Assembly (NCBI RefSeq): GCF_042682545.1
Contig: NZ_JBHUHQ010000016.1
DNA: 64,000 nt
Origin: Ornithinibacillus salinisoli
GTDB taxonomy: Bacteria > Bacillota > Bacilli > Bacillales > Amphibacillaceae
Reading direction: 5' to 3' (one strand)
Shown piece after piece: positions 43,931 through 51,875 of this stretch. The first letter of the stretch is position 1. Every line of letters begins with the position of its first letter. The notes below the pieces were generated by a model. It did no database searches and was not told the origin of the DNA. It worked only from the letters and a program-made list of their open reading frames with translations. A program made the translations under genes and the position numbers.

Positions 43931-44560
43931 ATGAAGAGAGCACCTACAAGGCAGAAGTTACTTAATATCTTGAAAAAGGAGCATGACTTAACCATTGATG
44001 GAATAATGGAATACTTTACTATTTCTGAAATTGCCGTAAGACGACATATTCATGAACTAGAAAATCAAGGGTTGATTAAAAGGAATACGATTAAGCAGAA
44101 AATTGGTAGACCATACTATACGTATGAATTAACTGTAGAAGGGCATAGTACTTTTCCAAACCAGTATGATAAGTTGCCAGTGGAATTATTGAAGGATTTA
44201 GAGGAGTTACAAGGATCTGCTGCAGTAAATCAATTGTTAATAAGGAGAATGGAAAGAGAAAAAGCTTATTTTGAAATGGAAATTAAAGCAGATAATTTTG
44301 ATCAACGTATAGCAGAGGTGGCAAAAATACAAGATGAAAAAGGATATATGGTTGAAATTGAGAAAACAGCTGAAGGTCATTATGAAATGAAAAATTACAA
44401 CTGTCCCATATCCAATATAGCATCTTGTTACAAGCAAGTTTGTGATAATGAAAAGCATGTATTTGATGAGTTATTTGCTGAAAGCGAAGTCATTCCACGT
44501 TCGTGTATAACGAATGGTGATAATTTTTGTAAGTGGATAATTAGAAGACCAAATGAATGA
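43931..44560 (+). CDS. Winged-helix regulator with Cys cluster, SufR-like
   Basis: A 209-residue regulator. The N-terminal helix-turn-helix (about 5-60) reads LLNILKKEHDLTIDGI and ISEIAVRRHIHELENQGLI, in the DeoR/ArsR-like style of SufR. The C-terminal part has Cys158, 166, 171, 192 and 200, with C158-x12-C171 equal to the first SufR spacing, suggesting an Fe-S cluster or metal sensor. ATG 43931 is behind AAGGTG; the alternative at 43916 overlaps the yutE stop. Possible target: the suf operon 15 kb away (inference). Confidence 0.8.
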   Translation: MKRAPTRQKLLNILKKEHDLTIDGIMEYFTISEIAVRRHIHELENQGLIKRNTIKQKIGRPYYTYELTVEGHSTFPNQYDKLPVELLKDLEELQGSAAVNQLLIRRMEREKAYFEMEIKADNFDQRIAEVAKIQDEKGYMVEIEKTAEGHYEMKNYNCPISNIASCYKQVCDNEKHVFDELFAESEVIPRSCITNGDNFCKWIIRRPNE

Positions 44561-44686
44561 TGAGGTGTTCATACTCATCTCTTTTTTCGTGAATGTCCGA
44601 TTCGTAATCTAATAATTAGTATGGGGTGAAAGGAACAATCCCATTGATTAAAGTTTTTATTTATTTTTTTAGAGAGGGTTTAATCA

Positions 44687-45454
44687 TTGAAACGATATAA
44701 AGGCTATTTAATAGATCTAGATGGAACAATGTACCGTGGTAATGAAGTAATTGAAGAGGCGCCTGGATTTGTAAATACATTACGTGAAAAGAATATTCCT
44801 TATTTATTTTTAACAAATAATTCATCTAAAACACCAGAAGCTGTTTCTGAAAAATTAAATCAAATGGGAATTTATTCGACACCAGATCATGTTTTTACGT
44901 CAAGCATGGCTACTGCCAAATATATCAAACATCAAAAAAACAATGCACGTTGTTATGTGATTGGGGAGACCGGTCTTTACACTGCATTGGATAGAGAAGG
45001 GTTGTCAGTAACGGATGAAGAATGTGATTTTGTTGTAATGGGCATGGATCGTGACATAACTTATGAAAAATTGGCTAGAGCTTGCTTGGCAGTTAGAAAT
45101 GGAGCTAAATTTGTTTCAACAAATAGCGATATAGCAGTGCCAACGGAAAGTGGATTACTTCCAGGCAATGGTTCACTTACATCGGTTGTTACTGTCAGTA
45201 CTGGTGAAGATCCCATCTTTATTGGAAAACCAGAATCCATTATTATGAAAGAAGCATTGAAGGTATTAGGTACCGATGAAAAGGAAACCGTAGTTGTTGG
45301 AGATAATTACTATACAGATATTCAAGCTGGAATTAACGCTGGAATTGATACACTAATGGTTTTCACTGGTTTAACACCGTATGAAGATTTACCTAATCTA
45401 AAAGTTAAACCGACTTACCATGTGGAAAACTTATCTCAATATGAGATTACATAA
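44687..45454 (+). CDS. yutF: HAD-superfamily phosphatase, NagD-like YutF
   Basis: A 255-residue HAD hydrolase of subfamily IIA. Motif I is IDLDGTMYRG (nucleophile Asp), motif II LTNNSSKT, motif III Lys in GKPES, motif IV VVGDNYYTDIQAG. TTG start behind GAGAGGG. B. subtilis YutF dephosphorylates several small sugar phosphates and nucleotides. TIGR01457-type length. Single unit after the regulator. Confidence 0.92.
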   Translation: MKRYKGYLIDLDGTMYRGNEVIEEAPGFVNTLREKNIPYLFLTNNSSKTPEAVSEKLNQMGIYSTPDHVFTSSMATAKYIKHQKNNARCYVIGETGLYTALDREGLSVTDEECDFVVMGMDRDITYEKLARACLAVRNGAKFVSTNSDIAVPTESGLLPGNGSLTSVVTVSTGEDPIFIGKPESIIMKEALKVLGTDEKETVVVGDNYYTDIQAGINAGIDTLMVFTGLTPYEDLPNLKVKPTYHVENLSQYEIT

Positions 45455-45571
45455 GCAGTTCAAATCTGATGAAAGATATTAGGTTTATTTTATATAAACG
45501 GTCAAGATTGGATCACCCAAGATGGAGAGATTTTTCTTTCTAAGAGTAAGGGAAGCCAATTTGTATTGATA

Positions 45572-45610
45572 TATAACAAGGTCGTACAGTTACTGTACGA
45601 CCTTGTTATA
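45572..45610. terminator. 39-bp near-perfect palindrome between convergent genes
   Basis: TATAACAAGGTCGTACAGT and its exact reverse complement flank a single T. It lies between yutF and yutG, which converge. No T-tract follows on either side, so as an RNA terminator it would be atypical; a DNA-level cruciform or protein site is possible. Confidence 0.65.
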
Positions 45611-45670
45611 TGATATGCATCTATAACGGTTCAGCCAATACTGTCGCGTTACTAGACCCTTTGCTACATA

Positions 45671-46183
45671 TTAATCATCTATTAAATCATCATCAGCTGT
45701 TGCATGTGCTAGCCTACTTGATGCAGCTGCTGCAATTGCTCCAACGATATCGTCCAAAAAGGTATGGCATTCACCAGTAGATTTATCATTTAATTTTTTT
45801 AATATACCAGGCTTTTGTTTGTCGATATAACCGTAGTTTGTAAAACCTATGGAACCATACACATTTACGATGGAAAAAGCGATAATTTCATCCACTCCAT
45901 ATAAACTTTCATCAATTTCAATTGTTTTTTGCAAGGGTTCATCCAATTTTTTTTGTTCAGCAAGTCGATCTAACTGTATACCTGTTAAAATTGCATTTTG
46001 AACCTCACGTTTTTTTAATACTTGGTCCACATTATTGTAGCAATCCTCCATTTTTAAATCATCATGGTATTTGGATTGTAAATAATAAACGAGTTCAGCA
46101 ATATCATCTATTGTTACGCCACGTTCATTTAACCACTTTCTTGCGTTTTTCTCTAGTTCACTTTGTTTTGTTACTTCTTCCAT
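45671..46183 (-). CDS. yutG: Phosphatidylglycerophosphatase A-like protein YutG
   Basis: A 170-residue protein of the PgpA family. The C-terminal GECHTFLDDIVGAIAAAAS, with DD as metal ligands, matches the family; the N-terminal region of about 60 residues (LNERGVTIDDIAELVYYLQ) is the extra part typical of the Firmicute YutG subgroup. No clear membrane helices, unlike E. coli PgpA. Start at ATG whose complement is 46181-46183; a GTG 9 nt upstream is too near the RBS. Substrate unproven. Confidence 0.82.
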   Translation of the reverse strand: MEEVTKQSELEKNARKWLNERGVTIDDIAELVYYLQSKYHDDLKMEDCYNNVDQVLKKREVQNAILTGIQLDRLAEQKKLDEPLQKTIEIDESLYGVDEIIAFSIVNVYGSIGFTNYGYIDKQKPGILKKLNDKSTGECHTFLDDIVGAIAAAASSRLAHATADDDLIDD

Positions 46184-46269
46184 CGTTATCACCTATCCTT
46201 AAAAATTTATCGATTTGGTCAAGATATTGTCTAGCTTTACATAAACATCTTACTAAGGAGGAGAGCATT

Positions 46270-47253
46270 ATGAAGGAAATACTGAGATCGGAATACGGGA
46301 TACAAGTAAGTGATAGAATTCATTTTAAAGGCATGGAGGGCTATAAGGATGATCAATATCTTTATTTTATCATTCCTTCCAAAAACAAGGAAACAATATA
46401 TATGGAACAAGCGGCTCTTGCATATTATATATTCGAAAATGGCTATGACAATATCGCTCTGCCAATTCATAATATAAATGGTGAGTGGTTTCGTTCTCTC
46501 CAAGATGAAAGCTGTATGATTGTCAAAGTAGAACGATTACAAAGCCAATTAGCTACTACACACGGTGAGAGGGTAGCAGAATTTCATCAGTTGGGGTCAA
46601 ATTATAATTTTGAACCACAAGAGATTTCTAGCTATGGACATTGGAAACAATTATGGATAAATAAATTAACGGCTTTTGAAAATAAAATACAAGAAGAGGC
46701 AAAAAGTAATATTAATTCATATAATCGTTTGGTAATGGATATCTTCCCATATATTATTGGGATCAGTGAGAATGCTATTCAATACATGCAAGAAAGTGAA
46801 AGTGAAACAAGGTATCATTTACATGATCAAGGTACGATAGCATTTCAACGATATACTAACAATCTCCAAAGTCCCATTATTTGGATGAATGATTTAGTTT
46901 ATGATCATCCGGCGAGAGACATAGCAGAATACATTCGAAATCAATTGTTGTGGAACAGCGATAATAGTTATGATGAAATTGTTGCCTTCCTTCATGAGTA
47001 TCAATCTATACGGCCACTTTCTGTATTTAGCTGGAAATTAATTTATGCTCGTTTAATCTTTCCTGTTCATCTATATGATTGTTTAGAAAGGGGATTTTTA
47101 AACAAAGATTTTGATGATCAATATGTAGAATTAAATGAATTAGTAGGAATACAGGAAAAATATGAGTATAAATTGGCTAATATTTTTGATGCCTTACAAA
47201 TTGATCATAAAGCTTTACGGATACCTGTGTTACACTGGTTAAAAAGGAATTAA
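46270..47253 (+). CDS. yutH: Spore coat-associated protein YutH (CotS family)
   Basis: A 327-residue cytosolic protein of the CotS/YutH group, with an aminoglycoside-phosphotransferase-like fold. The proper start is ATG 46270 behind AAGGAGGAG; an open frame reaching back to 45922 is antisense to yutG and is not used. YutH is a spore coat protein in B. subtilis; kinase-like HD and DxD residues are partly degenerate (LHDQGTIAFQRY, WMNDLVYDHPARDIAEYI), so catalytic activity is unsure. Confidence 0.85.
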   Translation: MKEILRSEYGIQVSDRIHFKGMEGYKDDQYLYFIIPSKNKETIYMEQAALAYYIFENGYDNIALPIHNINGEWFRSLQDESCMIVKVERLQSQLATTHGERVAEFHQLGSNYNFEPQEISSYGHWKQLWINKLTAFENKIQEEAKSNINSYNRLVMDIFPYIIGISENAIQYMQESESETRYHLHDQGTIAFQRYTNNLQSPIIWMNDLVYDHPARDIAEYIRNQLLWNSDNSYDEIVAFLHEYQSIRPLSVFSWKLIYARLIFPVHLYDCLERGFLNKDFDDQYVELNELVGIQEKYEYKLANIFDALQIDHKALRIPVLHWLKRN

Positions 47254-47270
47254 TTGAGGTGAAAGGGAGA

Positions 47271-48236
47271 ATGAAAAAGCCACGAATCTACATAACACGT
47301 AAAATTCCAGGTGAAACGATGACAGAGCTTTCAAGTAACTTTGATATTCGTATGTGGAATCATGAGGAAACCCCAGTTCCGAGAGAAGTGTTATTGGAAG
47401 AGGCTAAAAATGCGAATGGAATTGTTTGTATGCTCACGGATAATATCGATCATAAGCTGTTAGAATCCGCTCCAAATCTACAAATAATTGCTAATATGGC
47501 CGTTGGTTATGATAATATTGATGTTGAAGTTGCTAAAGAGAAAGGGGTTATCGTTACGAATACCCCAAATGTACTAACCGAGACAACAGCTGATTTAACG
47601 TTTGCCTTATTAATGGCTACTGCACGAAGAATAGTAGAGGCAAGTAATTACATTCGTGATGATAACTGGAAAGACTGGTCTCCCTATTTACTTGCTGGTT
47701 CAGATATACACGGTAAAACTATCGGAATTGTTGGTATGGGTAGAATTGGTCAGGCAGTTGCAAAGCGCGCAAAGGGTTTTGGAATGAAAATTTTGTATCA
47801 TAATCGAAATAGAAAACCAGATGCTGAAAAAGAATTACAAGCCTCTTATTCAAATTTCGAAAACTTGATTTCCAAATCGGATTATGTCGTTTCCGTTGTA
47901 CCTTTAACTTCAGAGACGAAATATCTTTTTAATCAAAAAGTATTTGAGCAGATGAAAGCTTCAGCAATATTTATAAATGTCTCTCGAGGACAAGTTGTGG
48001 ATGAAGAAGCATTATATAGGGCATTACTTTCAAAACAAATAAAAGGTGCAGGACTAGATGTATTTGAAAATGAGCCAATTCGTAGTAACCATCCATTTTT
48101 AGCGCTTAGTAATGTTGTATGTTTACCTCACATTGGGTCAGCTAGTTTAGAGACGAGAACGGAAATGATCCAATTATGTATGGATAATATCGAAGGGTTT
48201 TTCAGAGGAACCGGAGCTAAAACACCAGTAAATTAA
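47271..48236 (+). CDS. D-2-hydroxyacid dehydrogenase (glyoxylate/hydroxypyruvate reductase type)
   Basis: A 321-residue NAD(P)-dependent enzyme. NAD-binding GMGRIGQAVAKRAKGFGM lies near residues 153-170, and the active-site Arg, Glu and His occur in NVSRGQVVDEEAL, LDVFENEP and LPHIGSAS. It reduces 2-keto acids such as glyoxylate or hydroxypyruvate; exact substrate unknown. I start it at ATG 47271 with GAGGTG 9 nt upstream. It follows yutH by 17 nt and may share its transcript. Confidence 0.9.
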   Translation: MKKPRIYITRKIPGETMTELSSNFDIRMWNHEETPVPREVLLEEAKNANGIVCMLTDNIDHKLLESAPNLQIIANMAVGYDNIDVEVAKEKGVIVTNTPNVLTETTADLTFALLMATARRIVEASNYIRDDNWKDWSPYLLAGSDIHGKTIGIVGMGRIGQAVAKRAKGFGMKILYHNRNRKPDAEKELQASYSNFENLISKSDYVVSVVPLTSETKYLFNQKVFEQMKASAIFINVSRGQVVDEEALYRALLSKQIKGAGLDVFENEPIRSNHPFLALSNVVCLPHIGSASLETRTEMIQLCMDNIEGFFRGTGAKTPVN

Positions 48237-48242
48237 TACAAA

Positions 48243-48276
48243 TAAAAAAGCAGACAATACGTTATGTCTGCTTCAT
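48243..48276. terminator. Bidirectional terminator
   Basis: AAGCAGACA / TGTCTGCTT; A-run before and T-rich after. The stronger T-tract is on the minus strand, serving yutI. Confidence 0.85.
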
Positions 48277-48288
48277 TTATGGTTAATA

Positions 48289-48513
48289 TTAAAATACTTG
48301 TTCGATTTCTTTTACACCTGGTACTTCGGTTCTTAATGCACGTTCAATACCAGCTTTTAACGTAATTGTAGAACTTGGGCAATTACCACATGCACCCATG
48401 AGACGAAGAAGTACAATGCCATTTTCATCAACATCTACTAATTCCACATCTCCACCATCACGTAGTAAAAATGGGCGTAGCTTATTTAACACTTCCTGTA
48501 CTTGCTCTTGCAT
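48289..48513 (-). CDS. yutI: NifU-like Fe-S carrier protein YutI (Nfu)
   Basis: A 74-residue single NifU C-terminal domain. LLRDGGDVELVDVDENGIV and GACGNCPSS carry the CxxC that holds a bridging 4Fe-4S cluster between two subunits. Start at ATG (complement of 48511-48513), with AAAGGAGA at the right distance. It delivers clusters from the Suf scaffold to targets. Divergent from yuzD. Confidence 0.94.
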   Translation of the reverse strand: MQEQVQEVLNKLRPFLLRDGGDVELVDVDENGIVLLRLMGACGNCPSSTITLKAGIERALRTEVPGVKEIEQVF

Positions 48514-48684
48514 TATCCATCTTCTCCTTTCTATCATATATTATAAAGCGAAATGATAAAAAAATCTATCAATAATTTTTCAATAATTGGGGAGTTAGTC
48601 AATTATTATTTTATCTTTATACAAAGATTTTGTAAAATAAAAGTGTCTTATAAATAAAATATACTATAATTGGGGGTTTTATGA

Positions 48685-49011
48685 ATGGGGAAGGATAATG
48701 TAACTATTACGGTTTATGGCGCAAATCAAATTTGTGCTAGTTGTGTAGGTGCACCAAGTTCGAAGGATACGTATGAATGGTTACAGGCAGCTATAGGCAG
48801 AAAGTATTTAGATGAGTCCATTCGTTATGAATATATTGATATTAATGAGCCTCCTGAAGTAGAGAAGCATCAGAAATTTGCTGAACAGATCATGGAAGAA
48901 GATTTATTCTATCCAATTGTCTTTGTAAATGATGATATGGTCGCAGAAGGAATTCCAAGGTTGAAGACAATTTATCAAGCTTTGGATAAGCACGAAATAA
49001 TATTGAAGTAA
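48685..49011 (+). CDS. yuzD: YuzD family thioredoxin-like protein (DUF1462)
   Basis: A 108-residue protein of the DUF1462 family. ITVYGANQICASCVGAPSSK holds a CxxC (C17, C20), and VFVNDDMVAEGIPRLKTIYQ is conserved. The thioredoxin fold is known, the role is not; the steady association with yutI suggests a link to Fe-S or thiol metabolism. Next gene dapF starts 21 nt later. Confidence 0.9.
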   Translation: MGKDNVTITVYGANQICASCVGAPSSKDTYEWLQAAIGRKYLDESIRYEYIDINEPPEVEKHQKFAEQIMEEDLFYPIVFVNDDMVAEGIPRLKTIYQALDKHEIILK

Positions 49012-49032
49012 CATAGAAAATGAGGGATCAAC

Positions 49033-49896
49033 ATGGAAATACCTTTTATTAAGATGCATGGACTAGGTAATAATTATATTTATTTAGATTTATTTACGCT
49101 TGATATAAATGAAAAATTACTTCCAACATTAGCACAACGTGTTTCTAATGTGAATACCGGGATCGGATCAGACGGCCTCATAATAATACACCCAAGTGAT
49201 GTAGCGGAGGTTGGGATGCGGATTTTTAACAAAGATGGCTCGGAAGGGAAGAGTTGTGGCAACGGGTTACGTTGTACAGCTAAATATGCTTACGAATATG
49301 GGATTGTAGACAAGAAGAAATTTAACATTGAAACGAAAGCTGGCTTAGTAGAAGCTGAAGTCTTTGAGCATAACGGAAAAGCAGAACATATAACTATAAA
49401 CATGGGTTCGCCGATATTTAATCGCTCGTCCATCCCAATGGCGGGAGAAGAAAGTGAAAAAGTAATAAAAGAGCCCTTTCTTATCGATGACAGTCAATTA
49501 GAAGTAACAGCTGTATCGATGGGAAATCCACATGCAGTATTTTTCGTGGAAAAAATTGAGGAAGCTCCATTATACGATTTAGGTCCTTCGATTGAAAAGG
49601 ATAGCAGGTTTCCAGAGGGTGTTAACGTAGAATTTATAGAAGTTGTATCTGATCGTGAGTTAAATTTCCGTGTATGGGAACGTGGTTCTGGTGTGACACA
49701 GGCTTGTGGAACAGGAGCATGTGCTGCTGTAGTTGCAGCGACACTAAATAATCATGTTGCGAGAAATGAAACCATTACGGTTCATTTACAAGGTGGGGAC
49801 CTAAAAATAAAATGGGATCAAGAAAATCAAGTATGGATGACTGGTGGAGCAGTAATAACAGCTATAGGAACGTACTATTTCCATGATAAAGAATAA
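49033..49896 (+). CDS. dapF: Diaminopimelate epimerase
   Basis: A 287-residue PLP-independent epimerase converting LL- to meso-diaminopimelate for lysine and peptidoglycan. The two catalytic Cys are in GKSCGNGLRC (Cys75) and QACGTGACA near the C-terminus. KMHGLGNNYIYLDL at the start is standard. In the yut block as in B. subtilis (yutL). Confidence 0.96.
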   Translation: MEIPFIKMHGLGNNYIYLDLFTLDINEKLLPTLAQRVSNVNTGIGSDGLIIIHPSDVAEVGMRIFNKDGSEGKSCGNGLRCTAKYAYEYGIVDKKKFNIETKAGLVEAEVFEHNGKAEHITINMGSPIFNRSSIPMAGEESEKVIKEPFLIDDSQLEVTAVSMGNPHAVFFVEKIEEAPLYDLGPSIEKDSRFPEGVNVEFIEVVSDRELNFRVWERGSGVTQACGTGACAAVVAATLNNHVARNETITVHLQGGDLKIKWDQENQVWMTGGAVITAIGTYYFHDKE

Positions 49897-49981
49897 TTCA
49901 TATAGTTGAATCATCGCTCTACACTTTGTATACTAGTAGTAACATGTAAAAAGGTATTTTCGAAGAAGGAGGTAATCAGAA

Positions 49982-50338
49982 ATGCCAATTACAATTACAG
50001 ATGATGCTCGTCACCAAATTCAAGATATGATGAAAGAAGAATCCGAAAATGTACGCTTGCGTTTCGGAATCAAAGGTGGCGGTTGTAGTGGATTATCCTA
50101 TTCATTAGGGTTTGAATATGATATTAACGAAGAATTAGATATGGTTGATGAGATAAATGATATTCCTGTCGTTATTTTTAAACAGGATATCCCAATTATT
50201 GAAGGTACAACAATCGATTTTAAACAGAATATGATGGGCGGCGGATTTAGTATCGAAAATCCAAATGCTATTGTATCTTGCGGTTGTGGGTCTTCATTTA
50301 AAGCGAAGGATCATGAAGGTACGCCGGAAAAATGCTAA
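49982..50338 (+). CDS. yutM: A-type Fe-S carrier, HesB/IscA family YutM
   Basis: A 118-residue A-type carrier. Cluster ligands: Cys in KGGGCSGLSY and the CGCG pair in IVSCGCGSSF. It resembles ErpA/SufA and hands 4Fe-4S clusters to enzymes. AGGAGG lies 6-11 nt before the ATG. Stands with yutI, so two late-acting carriers sit within 2 kb. Confidence 0.92.
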   Translation: MPITITDDARHQIQDMMKEESENVRLRFGIKGGGCSGLSYSLGFEYDINEELDMVDEINDIPVVIFKQDIPIIEGTTIDFKQNMMGGGFSIENPNAIVSCGCGSSFKAKDHEGTPEKC

Positions 50339-50342
50339 AACG

Positions 50343-50376
50343 AAGCTAGAATACTACAAGTGTTCTAGCTTTTTTA
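50343..50376 (+). terminator. Terminator after yutM
   Basis: AAGCTAGAATAC / GTGTTCTAGCTT with T-tract. Confidence 0.9.
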
Positions 50377-50394
50377 GTAGAAATATGTTTACGA

Positions 50395-50545
50395 AAGGCT
50401 ATTTTCTAAAAGATTGTTGCTTTTTCAAGTAAATATCTTTCTGAGTAATTGATATAAACTGCGTAGTACTTTTTTACGTTTTTCTCTAACACTCTTTTGG
50501 ATAGAGTACTACAAAATCGCTTCGGCAGAATACTTCGCAGGCTTA
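50395..50545. repeat. Shrunken relative of the dispersed repeat
   Basis: Its first 60 nt (AAGATTGTTGCTTTTTC, AAGTAAATAT, TTGATATAAACTG) match 1620-1690 of copy 1. Its end, ACTACAAAATCGCTTCGGC followed by AGAATACTTCGC, matches the outer right arm of copy 1 read on the minus strand. The interior of about 300 nt is missing. Probably an internal-deletion derivative. Confidence 0.55.
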
Positions 50546-50547
50546 TT

Positions 50548-50592
50548 TTAAAAAAAGCTTGAATTTTTATCACGATAAAAATTCAAGCTTTC
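50548..50592 (-). terminator. Terminator of yumC
   Basis: AAGCTTGAATTTTTATC / GATAAAAATTCAAGCTT, a perfect 17-bp palindrome followed on the minus strand by seven T. Confidence 0.93.
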
Positions 50593-50595
50593 AGA

Positions 50596-51579
50596 TTAAA
50601 ACATGCTTGTTGAATGTTTGGGTTGTACACGTGCAGTTGGGTCAATATATTGTTTCGCATTATTGATTGCTGTTGGACCTTCTCCAAAACCAGTAGCTAT
50701 TAATTTGACCTTACCTGGATATGTACAAATATCTCCTGCAGCATAGATTCCTGGAATATTTGTCTCCATTTTCGAATTAACTACAATACTGTTCTTTTCA
50801 ATTTCCAATCCCCAATCTTTGATAGGACCTAAAGTTGAAACAAAACCATAGTTACAAATTATCGAATCAACATCCAATTCGACTTTTTTATCGCCTTTTA
50901 CTTCCTCTAATAATAATTTTTCGATTTTATCATGAGCGACAATATCAGTAGGTACAAATGGTGTTAACACTTCTACACTTGAATTCATTAATTGTTCAAC
51001 ACTATGTTCATGGGCACGGAATTTATCTCGGCGATGTACTAATGTTACTTTTTCGGCTATTGGTTCAAGCATTAATGCCCAATCTACTGCCGAATCACCA
51101 CCACCTAAGAGTACAACCTTTTGTCCTTTGTATTGATTCATGTCTTTCACATAGTAATGCATATTAATTCCTTCATAGTTTTCAGAATCACCAACATTCA
51201 ATCGTCGCGGTTGGAACGCACCATTACCTGCAGTGATAATAATTGTCTTGGTGAAATGAACCTCTTTATTGGAAGTTAACTTAAATGACCCATCCTCAAG
51301 TCGTTCCACTTCATCTATCGATTGGCCTAGGACGATAGTAGGATCGAATAAATTTGCTTGCTCCTCTAAGTTGTCCACTAACTCCTGAGCACGGACCTTT
51401 GGAAAACCTGCAATATCATATATATATTTCTCTGGATATAGAGCGGTTAATTGCCCTCCAGTATGTGGTAAGCTTTCAATGATTTTAACACTTGCTTGAC
51501 GCATACCACCGTAAAAAGCTGTAAATAAACCGGCTGGTCCAGCTCCAATAATGGTTACATCAAATACCTTTTCTGACAT
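50596..51579 (-). CDS. yumC: Ferredoxin/flavodoxin-NADP+ reductase, thioredoxin-reductase-like
   Basis: A 327-residue FAD protein. FAD motif IIGAGPAGLFTAFYGG near the start, NADPH motif LLGGGDSAVDWAL, and C-terminal YAAGDICTYPGK. It lacks the CxxC of thioredoxin reductases (CATC-type), as YumC does. It exchanges electrons between NADPH and ferredoxin or flavodoxin; YumC is essential in B. subtilis. Divergent from the NADH dehydrogenase gene, as in the yumC-yumB pair. Confidence 0.95.
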   Translation of the reverse strand: MSEKVFDVTIIGAGPAGLFTAFYGGMRQASVKIIESLPHTGGQLTALYPEKYIYDIAGFPKVRAQELVDNLEEQANLFDPTIVLGQSIDEVERLEDGSFKLTSNKEVHFTKTIIITAGNGAFQPRRLNVGDSENYEGINMHYYVKDMNQYKGQKVVLLGGGDSAVDWALMLEPIAEKVTLVHRRDKFRAHEHSVEQLMNSSVEVLTPFVPTDIVAHDKIEKLLLEEVKGDKKVELDVDSIICNYGFVSTLGPIKDWGLEIEKNSIVVNSKMETNIPGIYAAGDICTYPGKVKLIATGFGEGPTAINNAKQYIDPTARVQPKHSTSMF

Positions 51580-51797
51580 ACTATATTACCCCCATTTCAA
51601 GAACTACTTATGCCACTAACATAGTATCATAAATAATAGTAAATTGCGTAATTATTGTTTGAATCGATAATCTGAATAGTAAAAAAAAACTATTATGGGT
51701 TGAAAAAAATACGTAAAAGAGCTAATATTATCTGTGGGTAAAGTATTACGATTTTGTGACAGGTACATAACAAATTTTTCATTTCTTATACCTATGT

Positions 51798-51815
51798 ACG
51801 TGAAAGAAATCACAT
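51798..51815. promoter_or_regulatory. Candidate Rex operator
   Basis: GTGAAAGAAATCAC (51800-51813) fits the GTGA-N6-TCAC core of Rex sites. It lies just upstream of a promoter TTGTAA (51825-51830)-16-TATAAT (51847-51852) for the NADH dehydrogenase, a known kind of Rex target. Confidence 0.5.
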
Positions 51816-51875
51816 ATACAAAATTTGTAATATGCAATCATAGATTTATAATACTATAAATGGAAGTGATCGAGA

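Noticed and set aside
45922..46269. Long upstream extension of yutH (443-residue frame)
   Set aside because: It is antisense to yutG, has no RBS at its first codon, and the true start at 46270 has AAGGAGGAG and gives the family length.
51752..51775. TTGTGACAGGTACATAACAA as a Rex or CcpA site
   Set aside because: The halves are poorly symmetric and the spacing wrong; the nearby GTGA-N6-TCAC is a better candidate.
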